Below, one piece after another: positions 16,338 through 26,167 of a DNA stretch of 64,000 nucleotides. The DNA lies in contig JANOBD010000022.1 in NCBI GenBank assembly GCA_031411495.1, forward strand, positions 111,209 to 175,208. The letters run 5' to 3'. A model generated the notes under the pieces. That model was given only the letters and a program-made list of their open reading frames with translations. It made no database searches and was not told the origin of the DNA. Position 1 is the stretch's first letter, and every line of letters starts with the position of its first letter. Source of the stretch: JANOBD01 sp031411495 (lineage in GTDB: Bacteria > Planctomycetota > Phycisphaerae > Tepidisphaerales > Tepidisphaeraceae). The translations under genes and the position numbers were made by a program.

Positions 16338-16877
16338 ATGAACAACAAACGCAACTCATCCGCACTCGTTCTTCCGCTCGAATCGCGGCAGCTTCTTTCG
16401 GCGACGCTCGCCAGCGGCGTGCTCACGGTCAATGGCAGCGGCGCCGCCGACCACATCGGCCTCGACCCGCGTACCACCACTTCGCTTCGCGTCGAGATCG
16501 GCACGAACAACCAGACGTTCGACCTGCGACAGATCACGCGGATCGTCGTCAACGGGCTGGGCGGAAACGATGTCATCGAGGTCAACGCGCGCAACCCGCT
16601 GACCATGGGCGTGGAAGTCCACGGCGGCGACGGCAACGACTACCTCAAAGGTTCGGATTCCGCCGACAAGCTCTACGGCGATGCGGGCAACGATTTCATC
16701 GAAGGCAAAGGCGGCAACGACCTGATCGACGGCGGCGCCGGCTACGATGTCGCGGAAGATAAAGGGACCAACACCTTCACCAATATCGAGTCGCGCCATT
16801 CGTGGCTCGCTCACGGCGTCATCGACGACAAGGGCTCCGGCGGCCACGGCGCCGACGACGCCACCGGCCACACCTGA
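16338..16877 (+). CDS. Small RTX-like Ca-binding repeat protein
   Basis: A 179-residue protein beginning MNNKRNSSALVLPLESRQLL. The LESRQLL motif near the N-terminus is typical of large exported planctomycete proteins that lack a standard signal peptide. Residues ~75-150 hold RTX nonapeptide-type repeats GGNDVIEV, GGDGNDYLKG, DAGNDFIEG and GGNDLIDGG, expected to bind Ca2+ in a parallel beta roll. The tail is Gly/His/Asp-rich (KGSGGHGADDATGH). Far shorter than most RTX proteins; probably a small secreted structural or binding protein. A terminator follows at 16918. Confidence 0.85.
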   Translation: MNNKRNSSALVLPLESRQLLSATLASGVLTVNGSGAADHIGLDPRTTTSLRVEIGTNNQTFDLRQITRIVVNGLGGNDVIEVNARNPLTMGVEVHGGDGNDYLKGSDSADKLYGDAGNDFIEGKGGNDLIDGGAGYDVAEDKGTNTFTNIESRHSWLAHGVIDDKGSGGHGADDATGHT

Positions 16878-16917
16878 TCGCGCTCCGATCAGGGTTCATC
16901 GATTCTCACTTTCCCCC

Positions 16918-16955
16918 GGGCGCGTCATCTCACCAGGATGGCGCGCCCCTTTTTT
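16918..16955 (+). terminator. Intrinsic terminator after the RTX-like gene
   Basis: GGGCGCG (16918-16924) pairs with CGCGCCC (16942-16948) and is followed directly by CTTTTTT (16949-16955). A second hairpin CCTGATCG/CGATCAGG (about 16873-16893) lies just upstream. It ends transcription from the RTX-like gene before the convergent GH43 gene. Confidence 0.75.
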
Positions 16956-16962
16956 CCGACGT

Positions 16963-18225
16963 TCAGTGCCCGGCATCTTTGGCGACAACGGCGAGATCAT
17001 CGAGCTTCCAACTGTCGCGCCATTTCACGACCACCGCTTCGCCCTCGAACTCGATCGGCAGCCAGATGTAGGTGCTCTCGATGAGATTCCGCGGCCGCCA
17101 GAGGTCGAACATCGCCACGTAGCGATCCACTTCGCCGGGCAGTTTGAGGACGAAAGTGCTTTGTCCGCCGAACGTCTTTTCCGGCCCGAGTCCGTTCGCG
17201 GGGTTCACGCCGGCGCACGGGTTCCCGACACGCTTCCACTCACCCAGCATCGAGTTGGCGACGAGGTGGCGGGCATCGTTGGGTGCCCAGCCGGTCGCGC
17301 CGGAGACGATCATGTGATACTTGCCGCCGTGCTTGAAGATCGCCGGCGCTTCGTTGTGTCCGCCGGGAAGGACGCGGATCCAGTTCCCGGTGAAGTCGAG
17401 ATAATCGTCGGTGAGCTCGTGAACGTTGAGCGTGTAGTTTTCCTCGGCCGAAGCGACGAGATACGCCTTGCCGTCGTCATCGACGAACAAGCCCATGTCG
17501 CGCGACATCTGGCCGCCGGCAAAATCGCGGCGGGCGTAGACGCCGTCGACCAGCCCCTTGCGGAACTTCTCGCCTTCCAGCTCGGCCTTGACGGCGTCGC
17601 GATCGAGCGCGGTGCGCGCCTGGTCCGGAAACCCGATCGGCCATTTGCCCGCATTCGGACGAAGCGAGCGGAGGTATTTGAACGGGCCGGTGGGCGAGTC
17701 GGAGACCGCCACCGCCGCGCGGGCCGTGCCGTAACGCGAGCCGCGGAACTCCAGGTGCATCCACATGACGAATTGTTTCGTCTTCGCGTTGTAGATCACC
17801 TTGGGGCGTTCGATGTTGCAGCCTTTGACGATCTCGCTGGTCTCGTCGTCGACGGTGGCCATCGCGATGCCTTCGTTTTTCCAGTTGTAGAGATCGCGCG
17901 AGCTGTAGACGGAGACGCCAGGCGATGGTGGCCAGCGGGTCTCTTGCGTGCGCATGGCGCGGGCCTCGCCGTACCAGTAGTAGACGCCGTCGTGGAACAG
18001 CACGCCCCCGCCGTGGGCGTTGATGTGCATGCCTTCGGTATCGTGCCAGAGGTCGGCGTTGTGGACCGAATCGTAAACCTGCGGATCAATCCGGAGAGCG
18101 CGCGGCACGTAGTCGTCGGGCTGCGTCGTCGGCCGGGTAGAGGGGCGCGTCTGCGCGAAAGCCGTCGTGGCGATGGCGAGCGCACCCACGAACAGCGATT
18201 GATTCAGGCGTGCGAATGGTTTCAT
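16963..18225 (-). CDS. Secreted glycoside hydrolase, GH43-like
   Basis: A 420-residue enzyme with signal peptide MKPFARLNQSLFVGALAIAT...AFAQ and a short Thr/Pro linker (TRPSTRPTTQPDD). The body has five-bladed-propeller features of clan GH-F: NAHGGGVLFHDGVYYWYGE, CNIERPKVIYN and GGHNEAPAIFKHGGKYHMIV, matching GH43 enzymes of the exo-beta-1,3-galactanase-like subgroup. The acidic residues in the DGVYYW and NEAPAI segments are candidates for catalysis. ATG 18225 has GGAG 6 bases upstream. It is divergent from the PL1 gene, and both probably act on plant or algal polysaccharides outside the cytoplasm. Substrate not determinable here. Confidence 0.88.
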   Translation of the reverse strand: MKPFARLNQSLFVGALAIATTAFAQTRPSTRPTTQPDDYVPRALRIDPQVYDSVHNADLWHDTEGMHINAHGGGVLFHDGVYYWYGEARAMRTQETRWPPSPGVSVYSSRDLYNWKNEGIAMATVDDETSEIVKGCNIERPKVIYNAKTKQFVMWMHLEFRGSRYGTARAAVAVSDSPTGPFKYLRSLRPNAGKWPIGFPDQARTALDRDAVKAELEGEKFRKGLVDGVYARRDFAGGQMSRDMGLFVDDDGKAYLVASAEENYTLNVHELTDDYLDFTGNWIRVLPGGHNEAPAIFKHGGKYHMIVSGATGWAPNDARHLVANSMLGEWKRVGNPCAGVNPANGLGPEKTFGGQSTFVLKLPGEVDRYVAMFDLWRPRNLIESTYIWLPIEFEGEAVVVKWRDSWKLDDLAVVAKDAGH

Positions 18226-18507
18226 TTGGTTCTCCGGATGGTCCCGCGACAAACCTATTCGAAAACGCTGACGCGCCGCCGAACAAATCCACCCGTTCTG
18301 ACGCGGCGAAGGCATTTTCACATTTTTCCGAACAGGGCGCCGCAAGCATTGATCAACGATCGTCGAGGTCGCATTATCGCAACGCGGCCGTGCAACTTCG
18401 CAACGATCCGAAGATGGAAACCGGGCGTCTTGAGATGACCTCACCAGCAGCCGCGGCGCGTGTCCTATCCGCACGGCTGCACGACCCTTCGCAGAAGAGG
18501 AAAATCC

Positions 18508-19899
18508 ATGTCATCGCTCCGCCGCCCACTCGCATGCATCGCGCTCGCCGTTTCGACGACCTTTCTCGGCACCGTCGCCGGGCAGACGAGCGCGCCCACG
18601 ACGCAGCCGATGCCGGTGCGGACGACGGCGCCGACCACGCCGGCATTCCCGGGCGCCGAAGGATTCGGTGCGGCCGCCACCGGAGGCCGCGGGAAGGACG
18701 TGTACGAGGTCACCAACCTCAACGACGCCGGCCCGGGCAGCCTGCGCGATGCGGTGAGCAAGCCGGATCGCACGATCGTCTTCCGTGTCGCCGGCACGAT
18801 CGAACTGCAGCGCCCGCTCGACCTGCGCGCCCCCAACCTCACGATCGCCGGCCAGACGGCGCCCGGCGGCGGCATCTGCCTGCGGAACTTCACGCTCAAC
18901 GTCCGCGCCTCCAACCTCATCATCCGCTACCTGCGCGTCCGACTCGGCGACGCCGACAAGCAGGAGTCCGACTGCATCACGATCTGGCACGGATGCCGGG
19001 ATGTGATCATCGATCACTGCAGCGCGAGCTGGAGCGTCGACGAAGCGCTCTCCCTCGCGGGCGATGTCGGCAACGTCACCGTGCAGTGGTGCATGATTTA
19101 CGAAGCGCTCCGGCAGAGCCTTCACGCCAAGGGCCCGCACGGCTACGGATCGCTCTCCCGCGCCGATGGGCCGGTCACCTGGCATCACAACCTGTGGGCA
19201 CACAACGACGCCCGCAACCCGCGCCTCGGCGACAACTACGGCAAAGAGCCCAAGCCAACATTCGATGTGCGCAACAACGTCATCTACGACTATGGCGATA
19301 CCTGCTCCGGCCTCACCCAGGGGACCTTCAACGCGAATTACATCGCCAACTACATCAAGCCCGGCCCCAGCAGCACCGCCAAGACGCCAATATCGGTGGG
19401 CAACAAGCCACAGGAGTCGAATCTGCATTTTTATCTCGCCGGCAACGTCGTGGAAGGCAAGCCGGAGTTCACCAGCGACAACAGCAAACTGCCCAGCCCG
19501 ATCGAAGTGGATGGCAAGCAGATCTTCTTCGTCGCCGACAAGCCTTTCGCCGTCGCCCCGGTGACGACCACGACCGCCGAACAGGCCTATCAAGACGTTC
19601 TTGCCAACGTCGGCGCGACGCTGCCGATGCGGGATGCGTCCGATGCCCGGCTGATCGAGCACGTGAAGAGTGGCGGCGGAAAGATGATCAATTCGGAATC
19701 TGAAGTCGGCGGATGGCCGGCGCTGGCGCCCGGCGTGGCACCGGCCGATTCCGATCACGACGGCATGCCCGATGAGTGGGAGAAGGCGCACGGCCTCAAC
19801 CCGGCCGACGCCGCCGACCGCAACGCCGATCCCGACGGCGACGGGTACACGAATCTCGAAAAGTGCATCAATCAGTCCGATCCGCCGACCAAGCCATAG
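18508..19899 (+). CDS. Secreted pectate lyase-like protein (PL1-type)
   Basis: A 463-residue protein with signal peptide (MSSLRRPLACIALAVSTTFL, AGQ cut). The parallel beta-helix fold is indicated by GAEGFGAAATGGRGKDVYEV, LNDAGPGSLRDAV, IAGQTAPGGGICL and CSASWSVDEALS, the family pattern of planctomycete pectate lyases. The C-terminal DSDHDGMPDEWEKAHGLNP and DPDGDGYTNLEKCIN form a Ca-binding tail of thrombospondin type 3/EF-hand style. AGAGGA precedes ATG 18508. Expected to cleave polygalacturonate by beta-elimination in the periplasm or outside. Divergent from the GH43 gene across a 282-base control region. Confidence 0.9.
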   Translation: MSSLRRPLACIALAVSTTFLGTVAGQTSAPTTQPMPVRTTAPTTPAFPGAEGFGAAATGGRGKDVYEVTNLNDAGPGSLRDAVSKPDRTIVFRVAGTIELQRPLDLRAPNLTIAGQTAPGGGICLRNFTLNVRASNLIIRYLRVRLGDADKQESDCITIWHGCRDVIIDHCSASWSVDEALSLAGDVGNVTVQWCMIYEALRQSLHAKGPHGYGSLSRADGPVTWHHNLWAHNDARNPRLGDNYGKEPKPTFDVRNNVIYDYGDTCSGLTQGTFNANYIANYIKPGPSSTAKTPISVGNKPQESNLHFYLAGNVVEGKPEFTSDNSKLPSPIEVDGKQIFFVADKPFAVAPVTTTTAEQAYQDVLANVGATLPMRDASDARLIEHVKSGGGKMINSESEVGGWPALAPGVAPADSDHDGMPDEWEKAHGLNPADAADRNADPDGDGYTNLEKCINQSDPPTKP

Positions 19900-19991
19900 C
19901 GTCTGCGTGTGGCCGCGGATTCACGCCGTCGCGAATGCCACGCCTGCAGATGCGGGCCGGCTTCGGCCGCGCGCTCGCCTGAGTCAAAGGA

Positions 19992-20018
19992 CAACCCTGC
20001 ATTGGTCATGCAGGGTTG
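19992..20018. terminator. Hairpin between convergent PL1 and beta-strand repeat genes
   Basis: CAACCCTGCAT (19992-20002) pairs perfectly with ATGCAGGGTTG (20008-20018) around a 5-base loop, an 11-bp stem. There is no T-run, but it lies exactly between convergent stop codons and may act in both directions. Confidence 0.6.
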
Positions 20019-20050
20019 AGGACTTCAAACGGATGAGCGGCACGCTTCGA

Positions 20051-23000
20051 TCAGAGCGACATTCGATTGCGGCGTCCCAGCATCCGAGTGGTGAGCAGCA
20101 GCACGCCCGCCGCCGTCAACGGTTCGGGGACCGCCGATACGCTTAGACTCAGGACGCCGGTCGAATCGGTAAAGGTATAGATTGTTCCGTCGAACGTGTT
20201 GGACCAGATGCCCGCGCTATACGTCAGGCCGCCTCGAACGGTGCCTGAGAAGGCGATGCTGACGAAGTCGAAGGTTCCGGCCTGACCGCCACTGAAGTTG
20301 AAGAAGTCGAAGCTCGCGGGGGCCGACGGCGCCCCTGCCGTGAAGTCGATGTTCAAGGTTCCGTCGTACGCCATGATGCCAGACGTTCCGGTGACGTCGA
20401 TTGCGTCGTACCCGTTGCCGCCGCCGGCTCCGCGGCCATCGAGGCCGGTGCCTTCGACCTGCATGTTGGTTGCCGTCGAGTCGCTGAGGGTGAGCGAGCC
20501 GTTGAACGTTTGAAGCCCGGCCGAGTTGCCCGGGGAGAGCGTGCCGTTGATGACGGTGTTGCCCGAGAGCGTGCCGTTGCCGCTGAGGGTACCGTTGACG
20601 GTGATCGCGCCTGACGAGGTGATCGAGCCGTTGTTGTTGAGCGTCGCGACGGAGTCGACGGTGACGGACGAGGTCGAAGCGATCGAACCCGAATTGGCGA
20701 GTGTGAGCGTGCCCATCTGAACGCGAGTTAATCCAGTGTAGGTGTTCGCGCCGTTCAGAGTCAGGTTGCCGTTGCCAGTTTTAGAGAGCGATCCGGCACC
20801 GCTGTTGCCGATGCCGGCGGAGTAGTTGACGTCGTTGCCGTTGGTATCGATGGTTCCGCCGCCGGCGTTGAGGGTGACGGGCTGAGTCGAAACGTCCGTA
20901 ACGGCATTGAGCAGGGCCGAAGCGTATTGCAACGTTCCACCGTCGAGGGTCAATCCGCCGTAGTTTGCGCCGCCCAACGCGTATTCGCTGTTGATGTTAA
21001 GAACTCCGCCATTGACGGTCGTGACGCCGGAATAGGTGTTGCCGACACCGTTCAGAGTGAGCGTTCCTCCGCCGGTCTTGGTGAATCCGTTGGCGCCGCC
21101 GACCACACCGCTAAGCGTAATATTGTGAGCCACACCCAACGCATCGGCGGCCTTGATTGTGGCGGCGCCGGTGAGGTTGATTCCCAGCGAGCTCGACCAG
21201 TCTGCCTTGGCTCCGACAGAACCAGCGCCGAACTTGACGCTCGCGGTTCCAGCTCCGACACCAACCAAACCGCCCGAGCCGACGTACAGCGAACCGCCGC
21301 TGACATTCAGTACGCTCGTTGTGCCTGCTTGTGCGTTGAACGCAATGCGCTCTACCGTCGCGGTTCCATTGCGGACGACCAGGATCGCGTTGCCCGCCTG
21401 AGAACTGCCAAGCTGAACGCCGGTTGCCGTATCAGTGGCGTTAAACGCTCCGCCGTTGACATCGATGATCGACCACCGACCCGTGTTGGCCAGACCGACA
21501 ATGACCGGACCAGCAACCGAAAGGCTTCCGCTTTCGAGGTAGGTAGCAACGGTGGAGTTTGCGGCGCCACTTCCGCCGACATCACCCATCCGAAGTGCTC
21601 CGGTCAAAGAGACGTTCGCGCCCTTGATGATGAGCCCATTCGTGCTGGTGTTGCTAGCGGCGGACGGTTCCGTCGTAATAGAAGAGTTGGTGCGGCCCAT
21701 GTCGAAGTTCGTCATGGTAATTGAGCCGCCGTTTGCGATCAGGCCCCATTGCAGGCTGCCCGTGCCGATCCCGCGGAGACCGCCATTGAAGGCGACGTTG
21801 CCGCTATTTACCGTGAGCGTTGCCGTCGACTGGTTGCCGCTTGTTCCGTTGGTGATGTCGGAAATCGAACTAAAGGACATCGAGCCATTGTTGCTGAGGG
21901 TAACGGACGCGTTTCCGCTGACAAACAACGACGAACCCGAGTATGAGCCGCCACTGATTGTCGTAGCGACGCCTGTTCCGGTGACAGACAAGGCACCCCC
22001 TGAAACCGAAGCACCCGTCGGAATATCAAGCGTTCCGCCGGTGACTGAAACGTTGCCCGCGGCGCCCAGTGCGTTGATATTCGAAAGGATGAACGTTCCC
22101 GATCCCGTTTTCGAGATGGCGATGCTGCGGTTGGCACCGGTGGTGATTGCGCCGGCGTAAGTGGTGTTGGTGGTCTGCGGGAGCGTGATCGTGCTGGTGC
22201 CAACGGCCGCGCCGTTGTCGGTCATGGTGCCGCTGGTGCCGGTAAGCGAGCCAAACGTTGCCGAGTTACCGTTGAGATCCAGCGTGCCGGCCGACTGCAC
22301 AAAAAGCACGCCGGACGGAATCGCACCACTCGAATTGACGACGATTGAGCCAGCAGCCAGATTCAAACCGCCGCCCGCGGTGCCGAAGGTGTTGCCACCG
22401 GCCAGCGTCAGCGCGCCGGCGCCGATCTTGTTGATCTGGGCCGTGGCTCCCGAAATGTTGCCCGACCAGGTCAGGTTGTTGCCGTTGGTGTCGATGGTTT
22501 CCGTCAGACCGGCACCGATCGACATGTTCGGCGTCTGCGAGATGTTGTTCGCGACGGCAACGATCGAGTTGGAGCCGTTGACCGTCATCGGTCCGGTTCC
22601 AAGTGCGTTGCTGCTGCCAAGCCGAAGCGAGCCGGCATTGAAGGTCGTTCCGCCCGAGTAGCTGTTATTGGTGGAGATGGTCAGCGCGCCGCTTCCGCTC
22701 TTGCTAAGTGACCCGGTGATGATGCTCGAGTCGTCATCCGTGTTGATCGTGTAGTCGATCGTGTTGTTGAAGGCGATGGATGTCGGGCTGATGTTGCCGC
22801 CATGAATCGTCGCGGTGGTTTGCGTCACCGCGGTCGGGCCGGAACCAAGGTTATAGGTGTCGTTGAACTGAACGGAATCGGCATTCCAGAAATCGGTTGC
22901 GGAGTGACTGGTGTTGAGTGCGAAGTTTGGCGAGCCCGTCGTTGGCGTAGCGCTCGCATATTCCTTCCATTGACTGCCGTTGACACCCGACCAAACCGGG

Positions 23001-25183
23001 AAATCGGTTCCCGAGATCGTCAGAGTGATGAAGCCGTTGGTCGGAGCCGTCGGTGTAAACGTCGCGGCCGTTCGACCGCCGCCGAGCAGCGAGAAGTTCG
23101 AGGTCGAGCCAGTGAAGCTGCCATAGCTGATGAGTTGGTAGGTACTCCCATTGACGAGCGCAGCAGTGGGCGTAATGCCGATCGTGGTAGTGCCCGAAAT
23201 CGTGAACGCGTTGGTCACGGCAAGGCCCGGACTGTTCATCGTCGCACCGCCAGGCAGACGCAGCGAAAGTGCACCGGTGCCCGTGAAGTTCAACGAGTTC
23301 AGCGTTAACGCCGAGTTCGACGTGCCGTTCCCATTTGCGACGGTGACGTTGCCACCCGCGCCAGCAGTAACAGCGCCGACAGATCCGGTCCCGTCGACGG
23401 TCCCTTGCGTAAGGGTGATCGGTACGGTACCCGCAACGCTGCTGGTGTGAACGTATTTGGCGGTGCTCCCGTTGACGGTGATACCGGTGCTGGTGTTGAT
23501 ACTGCCGGCGCCGCTGACGGTTTGCGTGCCGCCGGTGATGTTCGTTACGCCGGTGAACGTGTTGGTCGTGCCTGCGAGCACGAGGTTGCCGGGTCCGGTT
23601 TTGGTGAATCCGTTGCCGCCGGTGAGGCCGGCATTGACGGTGATGGTGCGATTGGCATCGGTGTTGAAAATCAAGCCCGATCCGTTCAGCCCGATCGTCA
23701 ACGCGTTGGTGCTGGCGATGGTGAGGTCGTTGGAAGCGTCCAGGTTCTGGAGGGTTCCGCCGGTCCAGTTGAAGGTGCGGGTGATGGTGGGAATGGTCCC
23801 GCCGCCATTGTTGCCCGCGGTGATCGTGCCCGCTTTGAGCGTGCCCGCTGCGAGATTGTACGTTCCCGACATGGCGACAGTGTCGGCGGTGGCGGCGGTC
23901 GAGGTTCGGTTGACCAAAGTCAACGTGGTGATGACCGCGGTGCCGCCATTCTGATTGACGACGCCTGCGCCGCCATTCTCGCCGGCCGCGTTGGTTTGCA
24001 CGCCGAGATTGAGATTGCTGGCGGTGAGGGTGCCCGCACCAGAATTGATATTGAGAATCCCGCTGGCCTGGCCAGTGCCGGTACCTGTGGTTCCATTAGC
24101 AAGGTTGATGGTTGCGGCGGTCAGCGTTCCGAGCCCGAAGGTGAGAGTTCCGTTACCGCCGCTGTTTGCCGTGCTGGAGCCGCAGACGCCGGCAGTGATG
24201 GTCGAGAACTGAGCGTTACTGAGCGATCCGCCGCTGAAGTCAACTAGACCGGTGACGCTGCCGCTGGCACTGGTGTTGGTCGAGCCGATGGTCAACGTAC
24301 CACCGCCTGCGCCGGCGCGATTGGAGATCGTTGCCGAAGCCCCGGACAAGCCGGTGGCGAACTGCCACGTGCCATTGTTTCGACCGCCGCCCACAATGAT
24401 CGCATCTGAACGAATCGTGTTGCCCGTACCCATGTTGAGGACGGACGTGTTCGCGCCCGCGGCGACAGCGGTCTGGCTGCCAATGGTGATGTTGGTCGAG
24501 ACGAGCGTGTTGCTCGTGCCGAAGGTGACGATGCCAGCGTTACGACCCGAGCCGAGGGTAAAGTTGCCAAGTGAGCTGGTGAAGTTGGCCAGGCTGGACA
24601 TGTCGAGCGTCTGCGTGCTCGATGAAGAAATGGCGGTACCACCGACGAGGAAGCCTGCCGTGGTTCCTCCGTTGACGGCGAGAGTTCCCGCGCCTGTGAA
24701 ATAAGTGTTTGTCGCAGCGACGCCGGTGGTCTGCGTACTGATCTGGAACGCGGTGGCGATATTCCCGGCGATGGTGAGTGTCACACCAGAATTGATCTGC
24801 GTGGTATGCGCGGACGCAGCGCCGCCGGTCTGGTTGTAAAGCAGCGAGTTGATCGAAAAACTCGTTCCAACGATATTCGTGATAGTTCCCGACGCCGCAT
24901 TGCCGGTCGCGCCGAAGGTGATGTCATTATTCAGGGCGGCGCTGTCCGGACTCCAGTTCGCAATATTGGACCAGAGCTGATCTCCACCGCCGTTGTCCCA
25001 CGATAGTGCTGCCGCGTTGACATGGGTGGAGCCCAATCCGCCAAGAGCACCTGCGATAGCCAAGCGGAGAACCAAAGAGGCGTACCGACGAGTGGCAGGT
25101 CGACCCGTCAAGTCTTTCGCTTGGTTTGTTGAATCAGACCCCCGAAATCGAGCAATGGGTGAGTTTTTAACCAATACGCGCAT
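20051..25183 (-). CDS. Giant autotransporter-type beta-strand repeat protein with PEP-CTERM tail
   Basis: A 1710-residue secreted protein. The basic N-terminus is followed by a hydrophobic stretch (LVLRLAIAGALGGLGSTHVNA) acting as signal peptide, then ALSWDNGGGDQLWSNIANW, a typical first strand. The bulk is dozens of autotransporter-associated beta-strand repeats such as GFTKTGPGNLVLAGTTNTF and SLSKTGNGNLTLNGANTYTG. It ends VPEPLTAAGVLLLTTRMLGR plus basic residues, a PEP-CTERM-like sorting signal. No outer-membrane barrel domain follows, so it is not a true autotransporter; probably an adhesin or matrix protein. GGCAGGAA lies upstream of ATG 25183. Long Gly/Thr/Asn repeats give strong open frames on the other strand, which I reject. 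Confidence 0.9.
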   Translation of the reverse strand: MRVLVKNSPIARFRGSDSTNQAKDLTGRPATRRYASLVLRLAIAGALGGLGSTHVNAAALSWDNGGGDQLWSNIANWSPDSAALNNDITFGATGNAASGTITNIVGTSFSINSLLYNQTGGAASAHTTQINSGVTLTIAGNIATAFQISTQTTGVAATNTYFTGAGTLAVNGGTTAGFLVGGTAISSSSTQTLDMSSLANFTSSLGNFTLGSGRNAGIVTFGTSNTLVSTNITIGSQTAVAAGANTSVLNMGTGNTIRSDAIIVGGGRNNGTWQFATGLSGASATISNRAGAGGGTLTIGSTNTSASGSVTGLVDFSGGSLSNAQFSTITAGVCGSSTANSGGNGTLTFGLGTLTAATINLANGTTGTGTGQASGILNINSGAGTLTASNLNLGVQTNAAGENGGAGVVNQNGGTAVITTLTLVNRTSTAATADTVAMSGTYNLAAGTLKAGTITAGNNGGGTIPTITRTFNWTGGTLQNLDASNDLTIASTNALTIGLNGSGLIFNTDANRTITVNAGLTGGNGFTKTGPGNLVLAGTTNTFTGVTNITGGTQTVSGAGSINTSTGITVNGSTAKYVHTSSVAGTVPITLTQGTVDGTGSVGAVTAGAGGNVTVANGNGTSNSALTLNSLNFTGTGALSLRLPGGATMNSPGLAVTNAFTISGTTTIGITPTAALVNGSTYQLISYGSFTGSTSNFSLLGGGRTAATFTPTAPTNGFITLTISGTDFPVWSGVNGSQWKEYASATPTTGSPNFALNTSHSATDFWNADSVQFNDTYNLGSGPTAVTQTTATIHGGNISPTSIAFNNTIDYTINTDDDSSIITGSLSKSGSGALTISTNNSYSGGTTFNAGSLRLGSSNALGTGPMTVNGSNSIVAVANNISQTPNMSIGAGLTETIDTNGNNLTWSGNISGATAQINKIGAGALTLAGGNTFGTAGGGLNLAAGSIVVNSSGAIPSGVLFVQSAGTLDLNGNSATFGSLTGTSGTMTDNGAAVGTSTITLPQTTNTTYAGAITTGANRSIAISKTGSGTFILSNINALGAAGNVSVTGGTLDIPTGASVSGGALSVTGTGVATTISGGSYSGSSLFVSGNASVTLSNNGSMSFSSISDITNGTSGNQSTATLTVNSGNVAFNGGLRGIGTGSLQWGLIANGGSITMTNFDMGRTNSSITTEPSAASNTSTNGLIIKGANVSLTGALRMGDVGGSGAANSTVATYLESGSLSVAGPVIVGLANTGRWSIIDVNGGAFNATDTATGVQLGSSQAGNAILVVRNGTATVERIAFNAQAGTTSVLNVSGGSLYVGSGGLVGVGAGTASVKFGAGSVGAKADWSSSLGINLTGAATIKAADALGVAHNITLSGVVGGANGFTKTGGGTLTLNGVGNTYSGVTTVNGGVLNINSEYALGGANYGGLTLDGGTLQYASALLNAVTDVSTQPVTLNAGGGTIDTNGNDVNYSAGIGNSGAGSLSKTGNGNLTLNGANTYTGLTRVQMGTLTLANSGSIASTSSVTVDSVATLNNNGSITSSGAITVNGTLSGNGTLSGNTVINGTLSPGNSAGLQTFNGSLTLSDSTATNMQVEGTGLDGRGAGGGNGYDAIDVTGTSGIMAYDGTLNIDFTAGAPSAPASFDFFNFSGGQAGTFDFVSIAFSGTVRGGLTYSAGIWSNTFDGTIYTFTDSTGVLSLSVSAVPEPLTAAGVLLLTTRMLGRRNRMSL

Positions 25184-25483
25184 TTCCTGCCTTCCGCTGA
25201 TGTGAACCATTGAGGAGGCTACCACCCGACAACGTCGAGTCAACGGATTTCCCGTATTTACCACGGAACATCTCTGCAATTTTCATGGACCGGTAAAAAG
25301 GACGGTTATCAGATTTTTCGAGCTGGAGAGCACAATTTGTACCACCCCGGAATCGATATCGGGGTGCGCGTCGGTCAAAACTGGCGTGGCATTTTGTGAA
25401 TTGCGTCGCGATTTTGCACGATTCCACGCACTCGTGCAGTCGGTGCGCATTGTCGAATGACCAATCCGGCCTAAGCTCTCCCC
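25184..25483. promoter_or_regulatory. 300-base divergent control region
   Basis: Lies between the starts of the beta-strand repeat gene (minus) and the methyltransferase gene (plus). It is AT-richer than its neighbours and contains an inverted pair ACCCCG/CGGGGT around 25342-25363. Promoters are expected on both strands but none is convincing. Confidence 0.4.
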
Positions 25484-26155
25484 ATGCCCGACGATTTGCG
25501 CTCACACATCAAGCACCTCGCCGCCGCGTCCAAGGACGGGATGAGCTGGTTTGAGGACCTCTACGCTTCCGCGAACGGCGACGCGTCCAAAATCCCCTGG
25601 GCGGATCGTCGGCCGAATCGGAATCTGATTACCTGGCTCGAGCGCGAACGTCCCTCGCCGCGCCGTGCCGACGGAACGCCGATCAAGACGCTCGTCATCG
25701 GCTGCGGCCTGGGGGAGGACGCGGAACTGCTCGCGCGGTGGCAGTTCGACGTCACCGCGTTCGATCTCTCGCCGACAGCGATCGATTGGTGCATCAAGCG
25801 ATACCCGACCTCACGCGTCAAATACCAACAGGCCGATCTGTTCGCGCCGCCGCGCGACTGGCTCAACGCGTTTGATTTCGTGTTCGAAGCGTACACCGTC
25901 CAGCCGCTGCCGATGTCGATGCGGAAGCAGGCATTGGAAGCGGTGACGCGGTTCGTCGCGCCGGGCGGCCGGCTTCTCTTCATCACCCGCGCCCGCGAGC
26001 CGGAAGATGAGACCGACGGCCCGCCGTGGCCGCTGACGATGGACGACCTGCGGGCAATTTCCGATGCCGGATTGTCGATGCAGAGTTTCGAGGACTACAT
26101 GGACGAGGAAGAACCCCCGGTGAGGCGGTTCCGGGCGGTGTACGCAAAGGTGTGA
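25484..26155 (+). CDS. Class I SAM-dependent methyltransferase
   Basis: A 223-residue protein with the Rossmann motif I LVIGCGLGEDAELLA (about residues 70-84), motif II VTAFDLSPTAIDW, and later QADLFAPP, FDFVFEAYTVQPLP and APGGRLLFITR, as in cytosolic class I methyltransferases. An N-terminal SWFEDLYASANGD segment is common in thiopurine or tellurite-type methyltransferase relatives. The substrate is unknown. It converges on the GT39-like gene, with 12 bases between stops. Confidence 0.88.
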   Translation: MPDDLRSHIKHLAAASKDGMSWFEDLYASANGDASKIPWADRRPNRNLITWLERERPSPRRADGTPIKTLVIGCGLGEDAELLARWQFDVTAFDLSPTAIDWCIKRYPTSRVKYQQADLFAPPRDWLNAFDFVFEAYTVQPLPMSMRKQALEAVTRFVAPGGRLLFITRAREPEDETDGPPWPLTMDDLRAISDAGLSMQSFEDYMDEEEPPVRRFRAVYAKV

Positions 26156-26167
26156 GTGCGAATCGCG

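Noticed and set aside
20298..24704. Several plus-strand open frames inside the beta-strand repeat gene, and the repeats themselves as a CRISPR-like array
   Set aside because: The repeats are protein-level beta-strand repeats with variable DNA and no constant-length spacers; the plus frames are shadows.
25384..25420. TGGCGTGGCATTTTG as a sigma-54 promoter
   Set aside because: The -12 GC is missing (TG instead), and no enhancer-binding regulator is nearby.
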